Source: Mactromeris polynyma
Lineage: Eukaryota > Mollusca > Bivalvia > Venerida > Mactridae
Direction: 5' to 3'
Assembly: GCA_032209605.1 (NCBI GenBank)
Contig: JASFXZ010000016.1
Span: 16,988,001-17,052,000, forward strand
DNA: 64,000 bases
The number at the start of each line of letters is the position of its first letter. Position 1 is the first letter of the stretch. Below the pieces are notes generated by a model, which worked only from the letters and a program-made list of their open reading frames with translations, ran no database searches and was not told where the DNA came from. Position numbers and translations under genes: made by a program. Shown piece by piece: positions 23,930 through 34,285 of this stretch.

Positions 23930-23966
23930 TGTTAAGACTTGTTTCTTTTCTCTTTTCAGGTGAGTG
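23930..23966 (+). promoter_or_regulatory. Candidate recursive splice site 1 (acceptor fused to donor)
   Basis: TCTCTTTTCAG|GTGAGT is preceded by more pyrimidines (TTGTTTCTTT) and by TTAAGAC, a plausible branch point about 25 bases upstream. The acceptor AG (23958-23959) and donor GT (23960-23961) abut with no exon between them. In Drosophila and vertebrates such junctions let long introns be removed in steps. The site lies 23.0 kb after the KLF donor and nearly the same distance before the second candidate at 48327/48328. Confidence 0.55.
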
Positions 23967-24050
23967 TCTATCACAGATTTTGTTGAATTTTGGTTGATGA
24001 CGTAATAGAAATGGTTCGTGCTATGGTGTCTGAATGTTGGGAGATTCCTG

Positions 24051-25239
24051 CTGGTAACTCCCTGTAGCCGTGTAAAGCTGGTAACTCTCTGTAGCCGTGT
24101 AAAGCTGGTAACTCCCTGTAGCTGTGTAAAGCTGGTAACTCCCTGTAGCCGTGTAAAGCTGGTAACTCCCTGTAGCCGTGTAAAGCTGGTAACTCTCTGT
24201 AGCCGTGTAAAGCTGGTAACTCCCTGTAGCCGTGTAAAGCTGGTAACTCCCTGTAGCCGTGTAAAGCTGGTAACTCCCTGTAGCCGTGTAAAGCTGGTAA
24301 CTCTCTGTAGCCGTGTAAAGCTGGTAACTCCCTGTAGCTGTGTAAAGCTGGTAACTCCCTGTAGCCGTGTAAAGCTGGTAACTCCCTGTAGCCGTGTAAA
24401 GCTGGTAACTCCCTGTAGCTGTGTAAAGCTGGTAACTCTCTGTAGCCGTGTAAAGCTGGTAACTCTCTGTAGCCGTGTAAAGCTGGTAACTCTCTGTAGC
24501 CGTGTAAAGCTGGTAACTCTCTGTAGCCGTGTAAAGCTGGTAACTCTCTGTAGCCGTGTAAAGCTGGTAACTCTCTGTAGCCGTGTAAAGCTGGTAACTC
24601 TCTGTAGCCATGTAAAGCTGGTAACTCCCTGTAGCCGTGTAAAGCTGGTAACTCCCTGTAGCCGTGTAAAGCTGGTAACTCCCTGTAGCCGTGTAAAGCT
24701 GGTAACTCTCTGTAGCCGTGTAAAGCTGGTAACTCTCTGTAGCCGTGTAAAGCTGGTAACTCTCTGTAGCCGTGTAAAGCTGGTAACTCTCTGTAGCCGT
24801 GTAAAGCTGGTAACTCTCTGTAGCCGTGTAAAGCTGGTAACTCCCTGTAGCCGTGTAAAGCTGGTAACTCACTGTAGCCGTGTAAAGCTGGTAACTCTCT
24901 GTAGCCGTGTAAAGCTGGTAACTCTCTGTAGCCGTGTAAAGCTGGTAACTCTCTGTAGCCGTGTAAAGCTGGTAACTCTCTGTAGCCGTGTAAAGCTGGT
25001 AACTCTCTGTAGCCGTGTAAAGCTGGTAACTCTCTGTAGCCGTGTAAAGCTGGTAACTCCCTGTAGCCGTGTAAAGCTGGTAACTCCCTGTAGCCGTGTA
25101 AAGCTGGTAACTCTCTGTAGCCGTGTAAAGCTGGTAACTCTCTGTAGCCGTGTAAAGCTGGTAACTCTCTGTAGCCGTGTAAAGCTGGTAACTCTCTGTA
25201 GCCGTGTAAAGCTGGTAACTCTCTGTAGCCGTGTAAAGC
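24051..25239 (+). repeat. 27-bp minisatellite, 44 copies
   Basis: The unit CTGGTAACTCTCTGTAGCC, then GTGTAAAG is repeated 44 times without a length change. The main variant is TCTC/TCCC at one position; rare variants are GCTGTG or GCCATG for GCCGTG, and one TCAC. Variants are grouped in runs, as expected from unequal exchange of blocks. Because 27 is divisible by 3, one frame on each strand stays open for about 400 codons (nine-residue repeats VTLCSRVKL on + and SYQLYTATE on -). I regard both as artefacts: neither has an ATG near its start with a conserved non-repeat domain. It begins about 90 bases after recursive-site candidate 1. Confidence 0.92.
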
Positions 25240-25271
25240 AACATTGTGGTAAAGTGTTATATTAAGCCCAT

Positions 25272-25410
25272 TTCAGCTGGTCCAGAATTCTGGAATTTAG
25301 CCTCGCTGGACTGGTTGGAAATTCTAGAATTCATTGCCTCCAGACTGGTTCATATTTCCAGAAATTAATGCCCTGTTAGACTTGTCCATACTTCCATAGC
25401 TGAGCCCCCT
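25272..25410 (+). repeat. Degenerate ~45-bp tandem repeat, 3-4 copies
   Basis: GGTCCAGAATTCTGGAATTTA, CTGGTTGGAAATTCTAGAAT, CTGGTTCATATTTCCAGAAA and CTTGTCCATACTTCCATAG each follow a CTGGA/CAGAC/TTAGAC lead-in at about 40-50 base intervals. It is an old array directly after the 27-bp minisatellite and not obviously related to it. Confidence 0.45.
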
Positions 25411-26101
25411 GAATATTTTCAAATTCAACATTTTAGCCAAGGACCAAAATGTATAAGGTTACTACAGGATAGTATTAATGCTTGTTGGAATGTGCTTGAA
25501 AATATATGATCAGAATATTCGACTTATTGCCAGTCACAAAGGTGGTATTTATTATCCATCTCTATAGAGACATTGTGAGAGATACTGATCAGCTCATATT
25601 TCTAGGCAGTGATTTCAATTCATTTTATAATTTAATACATCATAGTTTCTTTCCTATGTAAATATATCTATATATGCTTTGATATTGAAGATTGAGAGCA
25701 GAACAAAATGCCTCTGTCTTCAAACGCAGATAGCCGAAAGTTTCGATTTCACTTATCAATATAATGTCAGTCAATAGTCACTACTCAGTGAATTACATAT
25801 TATTACCCATGTAATAAAACATGATATTACCCTGATGTAATTAGTATGTGTCACTCTGTACCCAGCGGAAATAGATAGGAATGTGATAAAAATGTAATAT
25901 TTTAGATTTCTGTAAAGTTTCATAGCTTTACATCCACCCTGTAATTTGCTACTAGTCATGGTTGGCAACGCACGATTTATCAGCCATATTTCGCAATGTT
26001 ATCAATATACCATGTGAAAATGACTAAAAATCATGTTGAGATTATAATTAATGGTCTACGCATCATTGCGCAAGATTAAATGGAGCAAGCTGTTCCGAGG
26101 A
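25411..26101. other. Intronic stretch, nothing assignable
   Basis: AT-rich, no repeat family or coding frame recognised. Confidence 0.35.
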
Positions 26102-26409
26102 AGCTGACTGGTACCCGGGTATGCATTTTGTTATGAGCAATCTGACTGGTACCCGGGTATGCATTTTGTTATGAGCAAGCTGACTGGTACCCGGGTATGC
26201 ATTTTGTTATGAGCAAGCTGACTGGTACCCGGGTATGCATTTTGTTATGAGCAAGCTGACTGGTACCCGGTATGCATTTTGTTCAGAACAAGCTGGCTGG
26301 TACCCGGGTATGCATTTTGTTCAGAACAAGCTGGCTGGTACCCGGGTATGCATTTTGTTCAGAACAAGCTGGCTGGTACCCGGGTATGCATTTGGCTGGT
26401 ACCTGGGTT
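26102..26409 (+). repeat. 38-bp tandem repeat, 8 copies in two subtypes
   Basis: The unit AGCTGACTGGTACCCGGGTA, then TGCATTTTGTTATGAGCA occupies the left half. The right half switches to AGCTGGCTGGTACCCGGGTA, then TGCATTTTGTTCAGAACA. The last unit is truncated. The sharp change of subtype shows two rounds of expansion. Frames through it are repeat by-products. Confidence 0.85.
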
Positions 26410-27187
26410 ATATTCATCAATCGGCTCTGACTTTCCTGATTCAAAATCTGGCTTTAAATGCAATATACAATCCTGAGTTAAGATGGCTATGAATGTTATG
26501 TGTATGTATTTTTATTGGCTAATTGGCAATAAAAACTTTATTCCTAGTAATATGTTGTAAAATGGTTCTAGGAGTTATGGGTAATATTTCGTAAGGTGTT
26601 ATACAGTCAAGGAATTACTTTATCGGTCAAATTTAATGTTTTTTGAACACCTGTGTGTAATATATTTAATAGCCTTAAACCGACTGCAGTATAATTAATG
26701 ATACAATTTTTTCCATCAAACTGATATATATTTTTTTTGTATCATAAATGTGACAAAATCTGTCATTAAACATAGTTTTTGCTGATGGTGGTAATATTGA
26801 TGTTTCATACTTACTGCCCAAGTCGTGGCGACATTAATAAACGTTGATTTTATAATTGTATAAATAAAGAAGAGTGTTGTGAACTTATATAAATGCTGCT
26901 GATAATTTATAACGCCATTTAAATGAGTCCATAGTTTATTTACCTGTGTAACCACTCGATTTCGGAAAAATTTAAAGTGACAATTGTGACTCATAACTGA
27001 TGACTTCAGATCAAAGTGGGAATTTGATGGAAAGTTTAAATTATAATTAATGAAGATAAAATGACTCCTTAACGATAAAATAATTGTTAGGAAAATACCT
27101 CATGATAAGAGATCATTATACAATATGTTTTTGTTGACTGTAACTTGTTGTTAATGTTTGAATTACTCACCTTATATCTTGATAATA

Positions 27188-27600
27188 TGAAGTCATGAAC
27201 AGTTCATGATTTTATCATTTCAATCCCAAATAGGAAGTCATGAACTATGATATAATGAACTTCACACTGTCTTAGTTCATGAACTTATTATTTCGAACCC
27301 AAATGTGAAATAATGAACTTCACACTTTCTTACGTCAGCATTTCATGATATAAAACCCATCTATGAAGTCATGAACTTGGAAAGAATGAGTGTCACACTT
27401 TCTTAGTTTATAATTTCATGATATAAAACCCATCTATGAAGTCATGAACTTGGAAAGAATGAGTGTCACACTTTCTTAGTTTATAATTTCATGATATAAA
27501 ACCCATCTATGAAGTCATGAACTTGGAAAGAATGAGTGTCACACTTTCTTAGTTTATAATTTCATGATATAAAACCCATTTGTGATGTCATACATTATGA
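27188..27600 (+). repeat. 73-bp tandem repeat: three near-identical units plus degenerate flank
   Basis: Units begin GAAGTCATGAACTTGGAAAG at 27365, 27438 and 27511 and include GAGTGTCACACTTTCTTAG and ATTTCATGATATAAAACCCA. Diverged units with TCATGAAC and TTCACACTTTCTTA motifs extend left to about 27188. Recent amplification of an old repeat. Confidence 0.8.
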
Positions 27601-27718
27601 TATTTCACAATTTCACAGTTAGCGGTTAGAAGCTGTGAGGATTTACATGTATAATGAAAGATTAAGTCGCCCGCATCGTTCTTCCGTATTATTTTGATGT
27701 ATAATGCGTTGTTTTAAA

Positions 27719-27888
27719 TCTTCTTTCATTCGAATTCATCAGGTTCGAACATTTATTTCGAATAACACATGGCTTCAATGACCCATTTCAATTTGACGTG
27801 TCTAAGAAGATATATTGGGACCTGCTATTTATTTCGGATGATACCGAGTATTCAGATAGATGATTGTCGCATACACGAGGTCCAACTG
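27719..27888 (-). mobile_element. Family B, copy 2: pogo-like MITE feeding a satellite
   Basis: Reverse-oriented copy of the element at 62679: shares GAATTCATCAGGTTCGAACA, CATTTCAATTTGACGTG, AAGAAGATATATTGGGACCTG, ATTTATTTCGGATGATACCG and the terminal CGAGGTCCAACTG|TA. Its right terminal ~27 bases are part of the first unit of the following 52-bp array. Confidence 0.65.
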
Positions 27889-28173
27889 TATATATATCTG
27901 TGAATGAGGAAATGATTGTCGCATACACGAGGTCCAACTGTATATATATCTGTGAATGAGGAAATGATTGTCGCATACACGAGGTCCAACTGTATATATA
28001 TCTGTGAATGAGGAAATGATTGTCGCATACACGAGGTCCAACTGTATATATATCTGTGAATGAGGAAATGATTGTCGCATACACGAGGTCCAACTGTATA
28101 TATATCTGTGAATGAGGAAATGATTGTCGCATACACGAGGTCCAACTGTATATATATCTGTGAATGAGGAAAT
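27862..28173 (+). repeat. 52-bp tandem repeat, 6 identical units, seeded by a MITE terminus
   Basis: Units start GATTGTCGCATACACGAGGT at 27862, 27914, 27966, 28018, 28070 and 28122. Each consists of the family B terminal inverted repeat (27 bases) plus 25 bases of flank (ATATATATCTGTGAATGAGG and AAAT, with the TA target inside). The units are essentially identical, so the expansion is recent. Confidence 0.85.
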
Positions 28174-28383
28174 TTATCCTGAATGATGTTCTCATTACTT
28201 AATTACTTGAATTCACAAAATTTACAAACATCTTCACTTTGCAAACATAAAGCCTTATATTGTACATTGGTATGAATTAATTTTGTCAAACAAGTTATTT
28301 TTTAAAGTTGGTTTTTATTTTTATTAATTAGTAATTTTGTTTGAATGTGTATGGGGGACATAAATGCCCATTATCAATGGTGA

Positions 28384-28452
28384 CGTTCTCCTAGGCCCAC
28401 TGATCCATGATCTATTATGTTCTCCTAGGCACGAAGATCCATGATCTATTAC
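28384..28452 (+). repeat. Short direct duplication (~34 bp x 2)
   Basis: GTTCTCCTAGGC and GATCCATGATCTATTA each occur twice in the same order, with a few changes between. Confidence 0.55.
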
Positions 28453-28693
28453 CCAAAGTGAATGAATTCAAAATTGAATTGAAATAGAAATTGAAAACTC
28501 ATTTACGCAAAATCTACTATTCAATAACTTTAACCAAATCTATGACATAAAACATGATATTCAAATCTGCCTTAGAGTATTCTGTAACGAAGCCAAAATA
28601 TATAAGTCCTTGTTTGTCAGTCCCACAGGGAGGTATAGTCAGTTTTTACAATAAAATACCATTTAGGAAATATGGAGGTCCTAATTAACACAG

Positions 28694-28965
28694 CCTGCCC
28701 TGCCAGCTCAATTGGTAGAGTGCTCAACTTGTCACCTGGCTGGGTCAGGTTCGATTCCCGGGTTGGGCAGGTTGTGTTCTTGTGTGACATCGGCTATGTT
28801 TGTGTCCTCCACATGTGGAGAAGTTGTCAGTTGCTTACAGAAGAGCAAGTTAGTACTGGTTGATAATTAATTCCATGAAAACTGCTTTGGTCAACTGGCC
28901 GCCATATATGACTGAAAACTGTTGGAAAACAACAGAATAAAACCCGATGAAAACGAAGCCCGACC
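28694..28965 (+). mobile_element. tRNA-derived SINE, copy 1
   Basis: The head is tRNA-like: CCAGCTCAATTGGTAGAGTG is a Pol III box A, and GGTTCGATTCC at 28748-28758 is a perfect box B. CTGCCC and GGGCAG pair like an acceptor stem. The body has TGTCAGTTGCTTACAGAAGA, GCAAGTTAGTACTGGTTGA and the tail CATATATGACTGAAAACTGT followed by ATAAAACCCGATGAAAACGA. A second copy 0.9 kb downstream shares head, body and tail, so this is a SINE rather than a tRNA gene. Confidence 0.75.
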
Positions 28966-29589
28966 ATATAAACACAGATTTATTTCCACATAGCCTTCTT
29001 ATTATCGCTGTATTGTTTTTTTGGGGGGGATTGTTGGACCAAAATGAAATTTTAGGCCGGTATTTGACGCACATTTTTTCTAGACCCACAATACCAGAGG
29101 AATCCGTATTCTTCAATTGTTTTGAAAATTGGATACTCTCCTGTCAATGGAGGGGCATACAGATCGAATAGACAAGAAAATCAATTGTAAAACAATCAAG
29201 TTGACAACACTCAAGATGTTAAATGAACCAGAAGACAAGAATGGTTTGTGATAAGCAAGATAATGTTAATTGTTTGTATGAATGTTAGAGAAATAGTCTT
29301 ACTTTAACTCTTATCATGAAATGGCGTACAGTTACAGTGTGATCTAATGACTACTGAATTGTGGGTTAAAATTCGGGCTGGAGTCGGTTGTTTTGTTTGA
29401 ATATTTCTTCTTTGACACCATTTTCAGAAACCTTAATGCGCAGTAACTCTGAAGAGTTGGACAATTTGTTTATTTATGTAAAGTAATTTAATAATTAATT
29501 AATTAATCGTAGATACATGTATATTCATCATGCTGACAGATAAAACAGTCTGTTCTTTGCATTTTGTTTTATTTAACTTAAAAAAAATG

Positions 29590-29856
29590 CGGCCTATACG
29601 ACCGGCTCAGTTTGTGGAGCGCTAGACTGTCACCCAACAGATCCGAGTTTGATTCCTACGGTGGGCTGTCGTGTTATGTTCAAATGTAACATTGCTATGG
29701 TCATGTGAAGAAATTGTCCGTTGCTTGCAGAATGGCAAGTTAGTACTGGTTGAGAATTAATTTCCAGGAAAAATAGTTAGGTAAACTAGCCACCATATAT
29801 GAGTGAAAAATAGTTGGAAATGACGTAAAACCTGATGAAAACAAAGCAAGAAAGAA
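29590..29856 (+). mobile_element. tRNA-derived SINE, copy 2 (older)
   Basis: GGCTCAGTTTGTGGAGCGCT (box A region) and GAGTTTGATTCC (box B with one change) head a body with GTCCGTTGCTTGCAGAATGG, CAAGTTAGTACTGGTTGAGA, CACCATATATGAGTGAAAAA and GTAAAACCTGATGAAAACAA. The tail runs into AAGCAAGAAAGAAAATG. It is the diverged sister of the copy at 28694. Confidence 0.7.
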
Positions 29857-30295
29857 AATGTGGTTCACATCATTATGCACTGTGTTGCAGAACGGTGCAA
29901 AAATAATTTATTTTCTTGTTATAATGAGTGTAGCATTATTATAAATGGTAGAGATGCGTTTTAATGAGGCGGCAATAATGTAATGCTGATTTAAGTTTAA
30001 TTGTCTGCAAGTTCTCGGAGAACGACCAGGGATTTAAAATTGCAGTATCTGATATACAGTATGGTTTGATAATGATTCTTTATGATGCAATAATTAGTAC
30101 GCCACATTTAACGACAAATTATTGTCGCATTTAAGCGAGATTACAGATAACTGGACCTTCTTGTAAGGATGAGTTGCTTACATGTATACTTGCTCTCCTG
30201 GTCAGAGTGCAATATACGTAGAATGTCTTAGTTTTGACCGCTTTGGAGCGCAAACACGACCCTTTGTTGAGCAACAACCTCTTAGCAACAACATC

Positions 30296-30388
30296 TGGGG
30301 TTACACTAGGTGCTGATTTTTAAAATTTGGCTAATCGGAAATTCCAGGGGTCAAAGGGTCAACTCTAGGGTAAAATAGAACCCTTAAA
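30296..30388 (-). mobile_element. Family E, copy 4: short deletion derivative
   Basis: On the - strand it reads from AAGGGTTCTATTTTACCCT through GAGTTGACCCTTTGACCCC and GGAATTTCC to CACCTAGTGTAACCCC. Both family E termini are present but the middle is missing, giving a ~93 bp element. Confidence 0.5.
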
Positions 30389-31296
30389 CATCATCAGTTT
30401 TCCTGTAGTAAAACGTTATTGTCAAATCAACCTCTTTTGAGCAACAACTTCTCCACAGCAGTCAACAGTTAGCATTTATAGCATTAGCAACAACCACTCT
30501 AGCACAACATTATCAATTTTCCTGTAGCCAATATTTACTGCTATGTTTTTGCTTTGGAGAAATTGCACGGTATTTCCTTATTTCTGCCCATAGTAAAGAC
30601 AAGAAACTTAGAATATATTTTTTAAAGAGACGTAACATTGTAGAGCTGCGCTAAGTATAGACAAGAAATTAACCCATATTACGGTATATAAGATAAATAT
30701 ATCTTGCTGTGTCAGAAATATTCTCAAGTAAACAAAAACTCGGTGTTAACTGATGATTAAGTAAATATTGCTTCGTAGCTTCCCTTCTGATAAAGTTGTT
30801 GCACAATGAATTTTTACGCATTTTTTATTTTTTTACATCACTGTTAAGTATGCAGATAACATGAACAAAGATGCCGATATAATCCCCGCAATCTTGTGTG
30901 AGGAATGCACTGTAGTATCAACATACCGAGTGGAGCAGTTATTTTTCGTGCCAAATATTCGGAAATGTTTGTACCCCATGAAAATTGCCTATCTGAATAA
31001 TTTTACAGAGTACAAATGATTTCGGCACTTCTGTGCACTGTTGTTTGAATTGTTGGTTTGATGCAAAATAGTTGTAACCGCTTCTTTGGCGAAGCACAGT
31101 TACAGCGTCTCTGCTTTGTACTCCTCAAAATATCAAAGCAGATCATTATTCAATATAATTGCCGTAAAACCAGAGAAAATGTTCAGAATTTCAAATTTTC
31201 ATATTTATACTTTTGTTATTGTCATTTTTTTTATCATAAATTGATTTTAAACAGAAACATGATTGACGCAAAATGCATAACTTTACATTATTATTT
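30389..31296. other. Intronic stretch, nothing assignable
   Basis: CCTCTTTTGAGCAACAACTTC and similar AGCAACAAC phrases at 30265-30290, 30440 and 30485 hint at a very old duplication. No gene recognised. Confidence 0.35.
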
Positions 31297-31466
31297 GCTT
31301 ATTTGTGACTATTTGCCACCTATTTTCTCACAATATATTAATGTGCGACTTGCTTATTAGGGACTATTTGCGACCTATTTTCTCACAATATATTAATGTG
31401 CGACTTGCTTATTTTTAACTATTTGCGACCTATTTTCTCACAATATATTAATGTGCGACTTGCTTC
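31297..31466 (+). repeat. 55-bp tandem repeat, left part (3 units)
   Basis: Units start GCTTATTTGTGACTATTTGC at 31297, 31352 and 31407, continuing CACCTATTTTCTCACAATAT and ATTAATGTGCGACTT. The array stops abruptly at GCTTCC (31462) and resumes at 31857. Confidence 0.8.
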
Positions 31467-31856
31467 CAAGGCTGTAATTTGCTATATGATTGTTGTTTCT
31501 GTTTGTGTTATGAATGGTTTATGTTTCCCTTTCCCCTATGCAATTCTGTCACGTTATGCAGTGTTCAGAGTGTTTCCTGCCCAATTTTGGCCTATTGTGG
31601 CCATTTGTCTTGAATTGTCCTGTGAGCTTTTCCATCCATTAATTCCCCCCTCCCTCTCCTTTTACTGTCCACTTTGATTCTCCTAATTATTCCTTATGGT
31701 CTGTTGGGCCGTTCCTTGTGCCTCTGTTCCTTAATATGTGTACCGTTTGACCTCCTTAGGTGCGTTATGTTTTGTGGATTGTTGTTTTTCCTGAGGTCTG
31801 CGTGGGGAGGTATTGTCTTGTGTATGTGGCGTTCCCCGTAGTTACGTATTTTCTCT
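31467..31856 (+). repeat. ~390 bp segment interrupting the 55-bp array
   Basis: Pyrimidine-rich, less AT-rich sequence between two parts of one tandem array, so probably an insertion or a unique segment caught between amplified units. Near its right end, GTGGGGAGGTATTGTCTTGT and GTATGTGGCGTTCCC match the - strand of 53920-53990 (GGGGAGCCGTTGTCTTGTGC, ATGTGGCGTTCCCTGG). It therefore carries part of a dispersed repeat. No target duplication was resolved. Confidence 0.5.
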
Positions 31857-32028
31857 GTTTGCTTATTTGTAACTATTTGCCACCTATTTTCTCACAATAT
31901 ATTAATGTGCGACTTGCTTATTTCGGAACTACATGTATTTGAGACCTTTTTTCTCTCAATATATTAATGTGCGACTTGCTTATTTCGGAACTATTTGCGA
32001 CCTATTTTCTCTCAATATATTAATGAGC
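31857..32028 (+). repeat. 55-bp tandem repeat, right part (3 units)
   Basis: GCTTATTTGTAACTATTTGC, then CACAATATATTAATGTGCGA, followed by two units with GCTTATTTCGGAACTA and TCTCTCAATATATTAATG. The CGGAACTA subtype occurs only on this side of the interruption. Confidence 0.75.
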
Positions 32029-32621
32029 CTAGGTTATAAATCCTAGTTTAGTTTGCTTGGACTCGTATGATAAAAGGATTCATTCATAAAAATGTTGTAC
32101 AGTGTAATGATGTTGATAACGAATTGATAAGACTGGGAACGTTTTATGTTGAAAGTAATTTTAGGTGATAAATTAAAATGACGAATGGCTATAATGAACA
32201 TTGGGGTGTTTTGAATGTATCTTGTTTATAACCTAATGTTTATATTTGTATGCTAATAAGGTCCAGAATATTCAAAGGGCCGGTGTTTAATAATGTTACA
32301 TGAATTTCAATAAATTTCGCATTAGTTATATGTTTACCCGAGTATGGAAGTCAATAGCCGCAATTTTACCCCAACGTTCTGGCCTGGTAAATTAAACATT
32401 ATTTCATGAGTATGGTAATTTATGTACGCTTGATGTTAAATTTGTATGACTTCTCTGAATCATTGGGTGTGTATATATTAATACTTTCAAAAGTGGCTGG
32501 TATAACTTTTAATTCAATTAAATGATCTAATCGCTGAAACTCTTCTTGGCATGATGTTTGATTGTGGACAAGATATATTCTATGAAATTTTTTTTTGACC
32601 GTTTGAGCTCATCTTGGAAGC
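32029..32621. other. Intronic stretch, nothing assignable
   Basis: AT-rich, no repeats or frames of note. Confidence 0.35.
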
Positions 32622-32930
32622 TACGGTATGTAAGTTAGGTGCGCTCTACTTCTAATCTGGAGGTTGGATGTTCAAACCTCAGACAATGTGTAATTGTTTT
32701 CTGTTACACTTTACGTATGTAACGATACATCATTAATTTGACCTTAACCTCTGATTCATGGGAAGATTTTGTCAGTTGTTTGTGGAAAGAAGCTTGGGAT
32801 ATGGTCAATTGCTTGCGGAATAAATCGGGCAAAATGTTAACTGCTTGCGGAAATCATTTGGAGGGGGGGGGGGGGTTTATGCGTTGCTTTTGGAGAATAG
32901 GTCTATACTGGTTGGTTGCCCAGGAACACT
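32622..32930 (+). mobile_element. Degenerate tRNA-SINE fragment with repeated body motif
   Basis: GTTCAAACCTCAG near 32673 resembles a decayed box B. Downstream, TTTGTCAGTTGTTTGTGGAA, GGTCAATTGCTTGCGGAATA and GTTAACTGCTTGCGGAAATC are three versions of the SINE body motif GTCAGTTGCTTACAGAA, so the body was locally tripled. GTCTATACTGGTTGGTTGCC matches the GTTAGTACTGGTTG segment. A G12-13 run interrupts it at about 32862. Confidence 0.45.
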
Positions 32931-32998
32931 AGTTTTAGGTCATGTCACTGCTGGTTTTAGGTCATGTGACTGCTAGTTTTAGGTCATGTGACACAGGG
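32931..32998 (+). repeat. ~22-bp tandem repeat carrying GGTCATGTGAC, 3 copies
   Basis: TTTTAGGTCATGTGACTGCT-type units start near 32935, 32956 and 32978; the first has GTCAC in place of GTGAC. The core also forms the array at 41083 and a single site at 59775. Confidence 0.6.
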
Positions 32999-33595
32999 TA
33001 TATAACCGAGTTGCTGTTGAATTATAGGTAAAACTGTAATGGAGAACTGATTAAATTTCTTCTATTGTCCAATTTATCAGTAGCATCTTAGCCTAAGGTG
33101 AATGGGATTTTAAGTGGGCAAACATTTCTGTTGTAATGCATTGCCATTGTGCTAAAAAATGTGTTCTATACCCGACTTGCAATTTTCTCATTTGTCATCG
33201 TGATATATTATCCTGTAGCCTGTGTGATATATAGTCGTATTGCACTGGAGATATCACACTGCAGTCAGGGTGATATATTGCACTAAACTATTTATACATC
33301 TATAAGCATTAATTTTAGTGGATTAGAACTATAGGAGTTCAGTAGACAGAAACTCGTGATTTTAAACAGGAAAGTGATGCATTGTGGGATACCACAATTT
33401 GTTTAAATGCTGTCTGGTAAAATTAATGTTCTCACTTTCACAATGTTCAAGAGCCTTGAAGTAACTTTACTCTTGTGTCATAGACATCATTCAGTACTCT
33501 GTATATTATAAATTCATTTACATGATTCATACATTTTGTGTGCATCCTGATTACTTCATATTCATGTACCTTTAAGCTCATGCATCATACATTGA

Positions 33596-33740
33596 ATAAT
33601 CTTACTACTACAAGAGACATTGATACTGTTGTTGAGAGCTTGTTGCCCCAGAGATGTTGAATTGATAGTATTAAAAATCTTACTACAGAAAAATATTTTT
33701 ACTGTTGTTGAAGAGAGGTTGTTGCTAAAGAGGGGGCCAC
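33596..33740 (+). repeat. Diverged ~78-bp direct duplication
   Basis: AATCTTACTACTACAAGAGAC...CTGTTGTTGAGAGCTTGTTGCC is followed by AATCTTACTACAGAAAAATA...CTGTTGTTGAAGAGAGGTTGTTGC. Confidence 0.5.
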
Positions 33741-33896
33741 TCTGGAGAGGTTGTGCCATTCAGACATATTTCTGTACAGTTGTACACTGCTTTTAGAGTG
33801 TCTACGGTAATATTGGTCCAGTTGACTCTATTGCCTTGATCCTACCAATTTGTCCTTATTAACGCATCAATTGCTGTTAGATGTCTCCACATATAT

Positions 33897-33966
33897 GTTT
33901 TGTCAACGACTATTAGTCAATATTTTCTAAAACATGTTTTCATTGGTCAATATTTTCTAAAACATG
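33897..33966 (+). repeat. Dispersed repeat fragment, locally duplicated (related to 49620-49675)
   Basis: CAATATTTTCTAAAACATG occurs twice, joined by TTTTCATTGGT. The - strand of 49620-49675 reads CCTATTGGTCGCTATTTTCT, AAAACATGTTTTCATTGGCT. Confidence 0.5.
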
Positions 33967-34285
33967 AAAGACTTTCTTTCAGCGAGTATAATACCCATCA
34001 TCCCTTGCAGCTTCCTCGTAAAACATAAAACAACTCCTCATTGTTTCCTGTCATCCCTGCAAGTTTTAGTTGACTCTTCCAGTTCACAGTTGGATGAGTT
34101 CATTACCAGAAAATATGCTGACTAAGGAATTAATTTTTTTCCGATACAGAGATACTGTTACTTGATAACATTGTAAATACGATACCAGGTATTATATTAG
34201 TTGAATGCTTCACTTGTTTGTTACTTTATATCATCTGATGCAGTCAACGTTATTTCCCTGACTTTGTTACTGAGCCAGCATTTTT

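Noticed and set aside
24018..25265. A 415-codon + strand frame and a 407-codon - strand frame
   Set aside because: Both are the 27-bp minisatellite read in register. The + frame starts on GTG rather than ATG, and neither has non-repeat domains.
27788..28195. Three overlapping - strand frames of 83-135 codons
   Set aside because: They are three frames of the 52-bp array; the unit length is not a multiple of 3, so the array cycles through frames.
28694..28770. A functional tRNA gene
   Set aside because: Box A and B are good, but a diverged second copy with the same body and tail downstream shows it is a SINE head. No proper anticodon arm was established.
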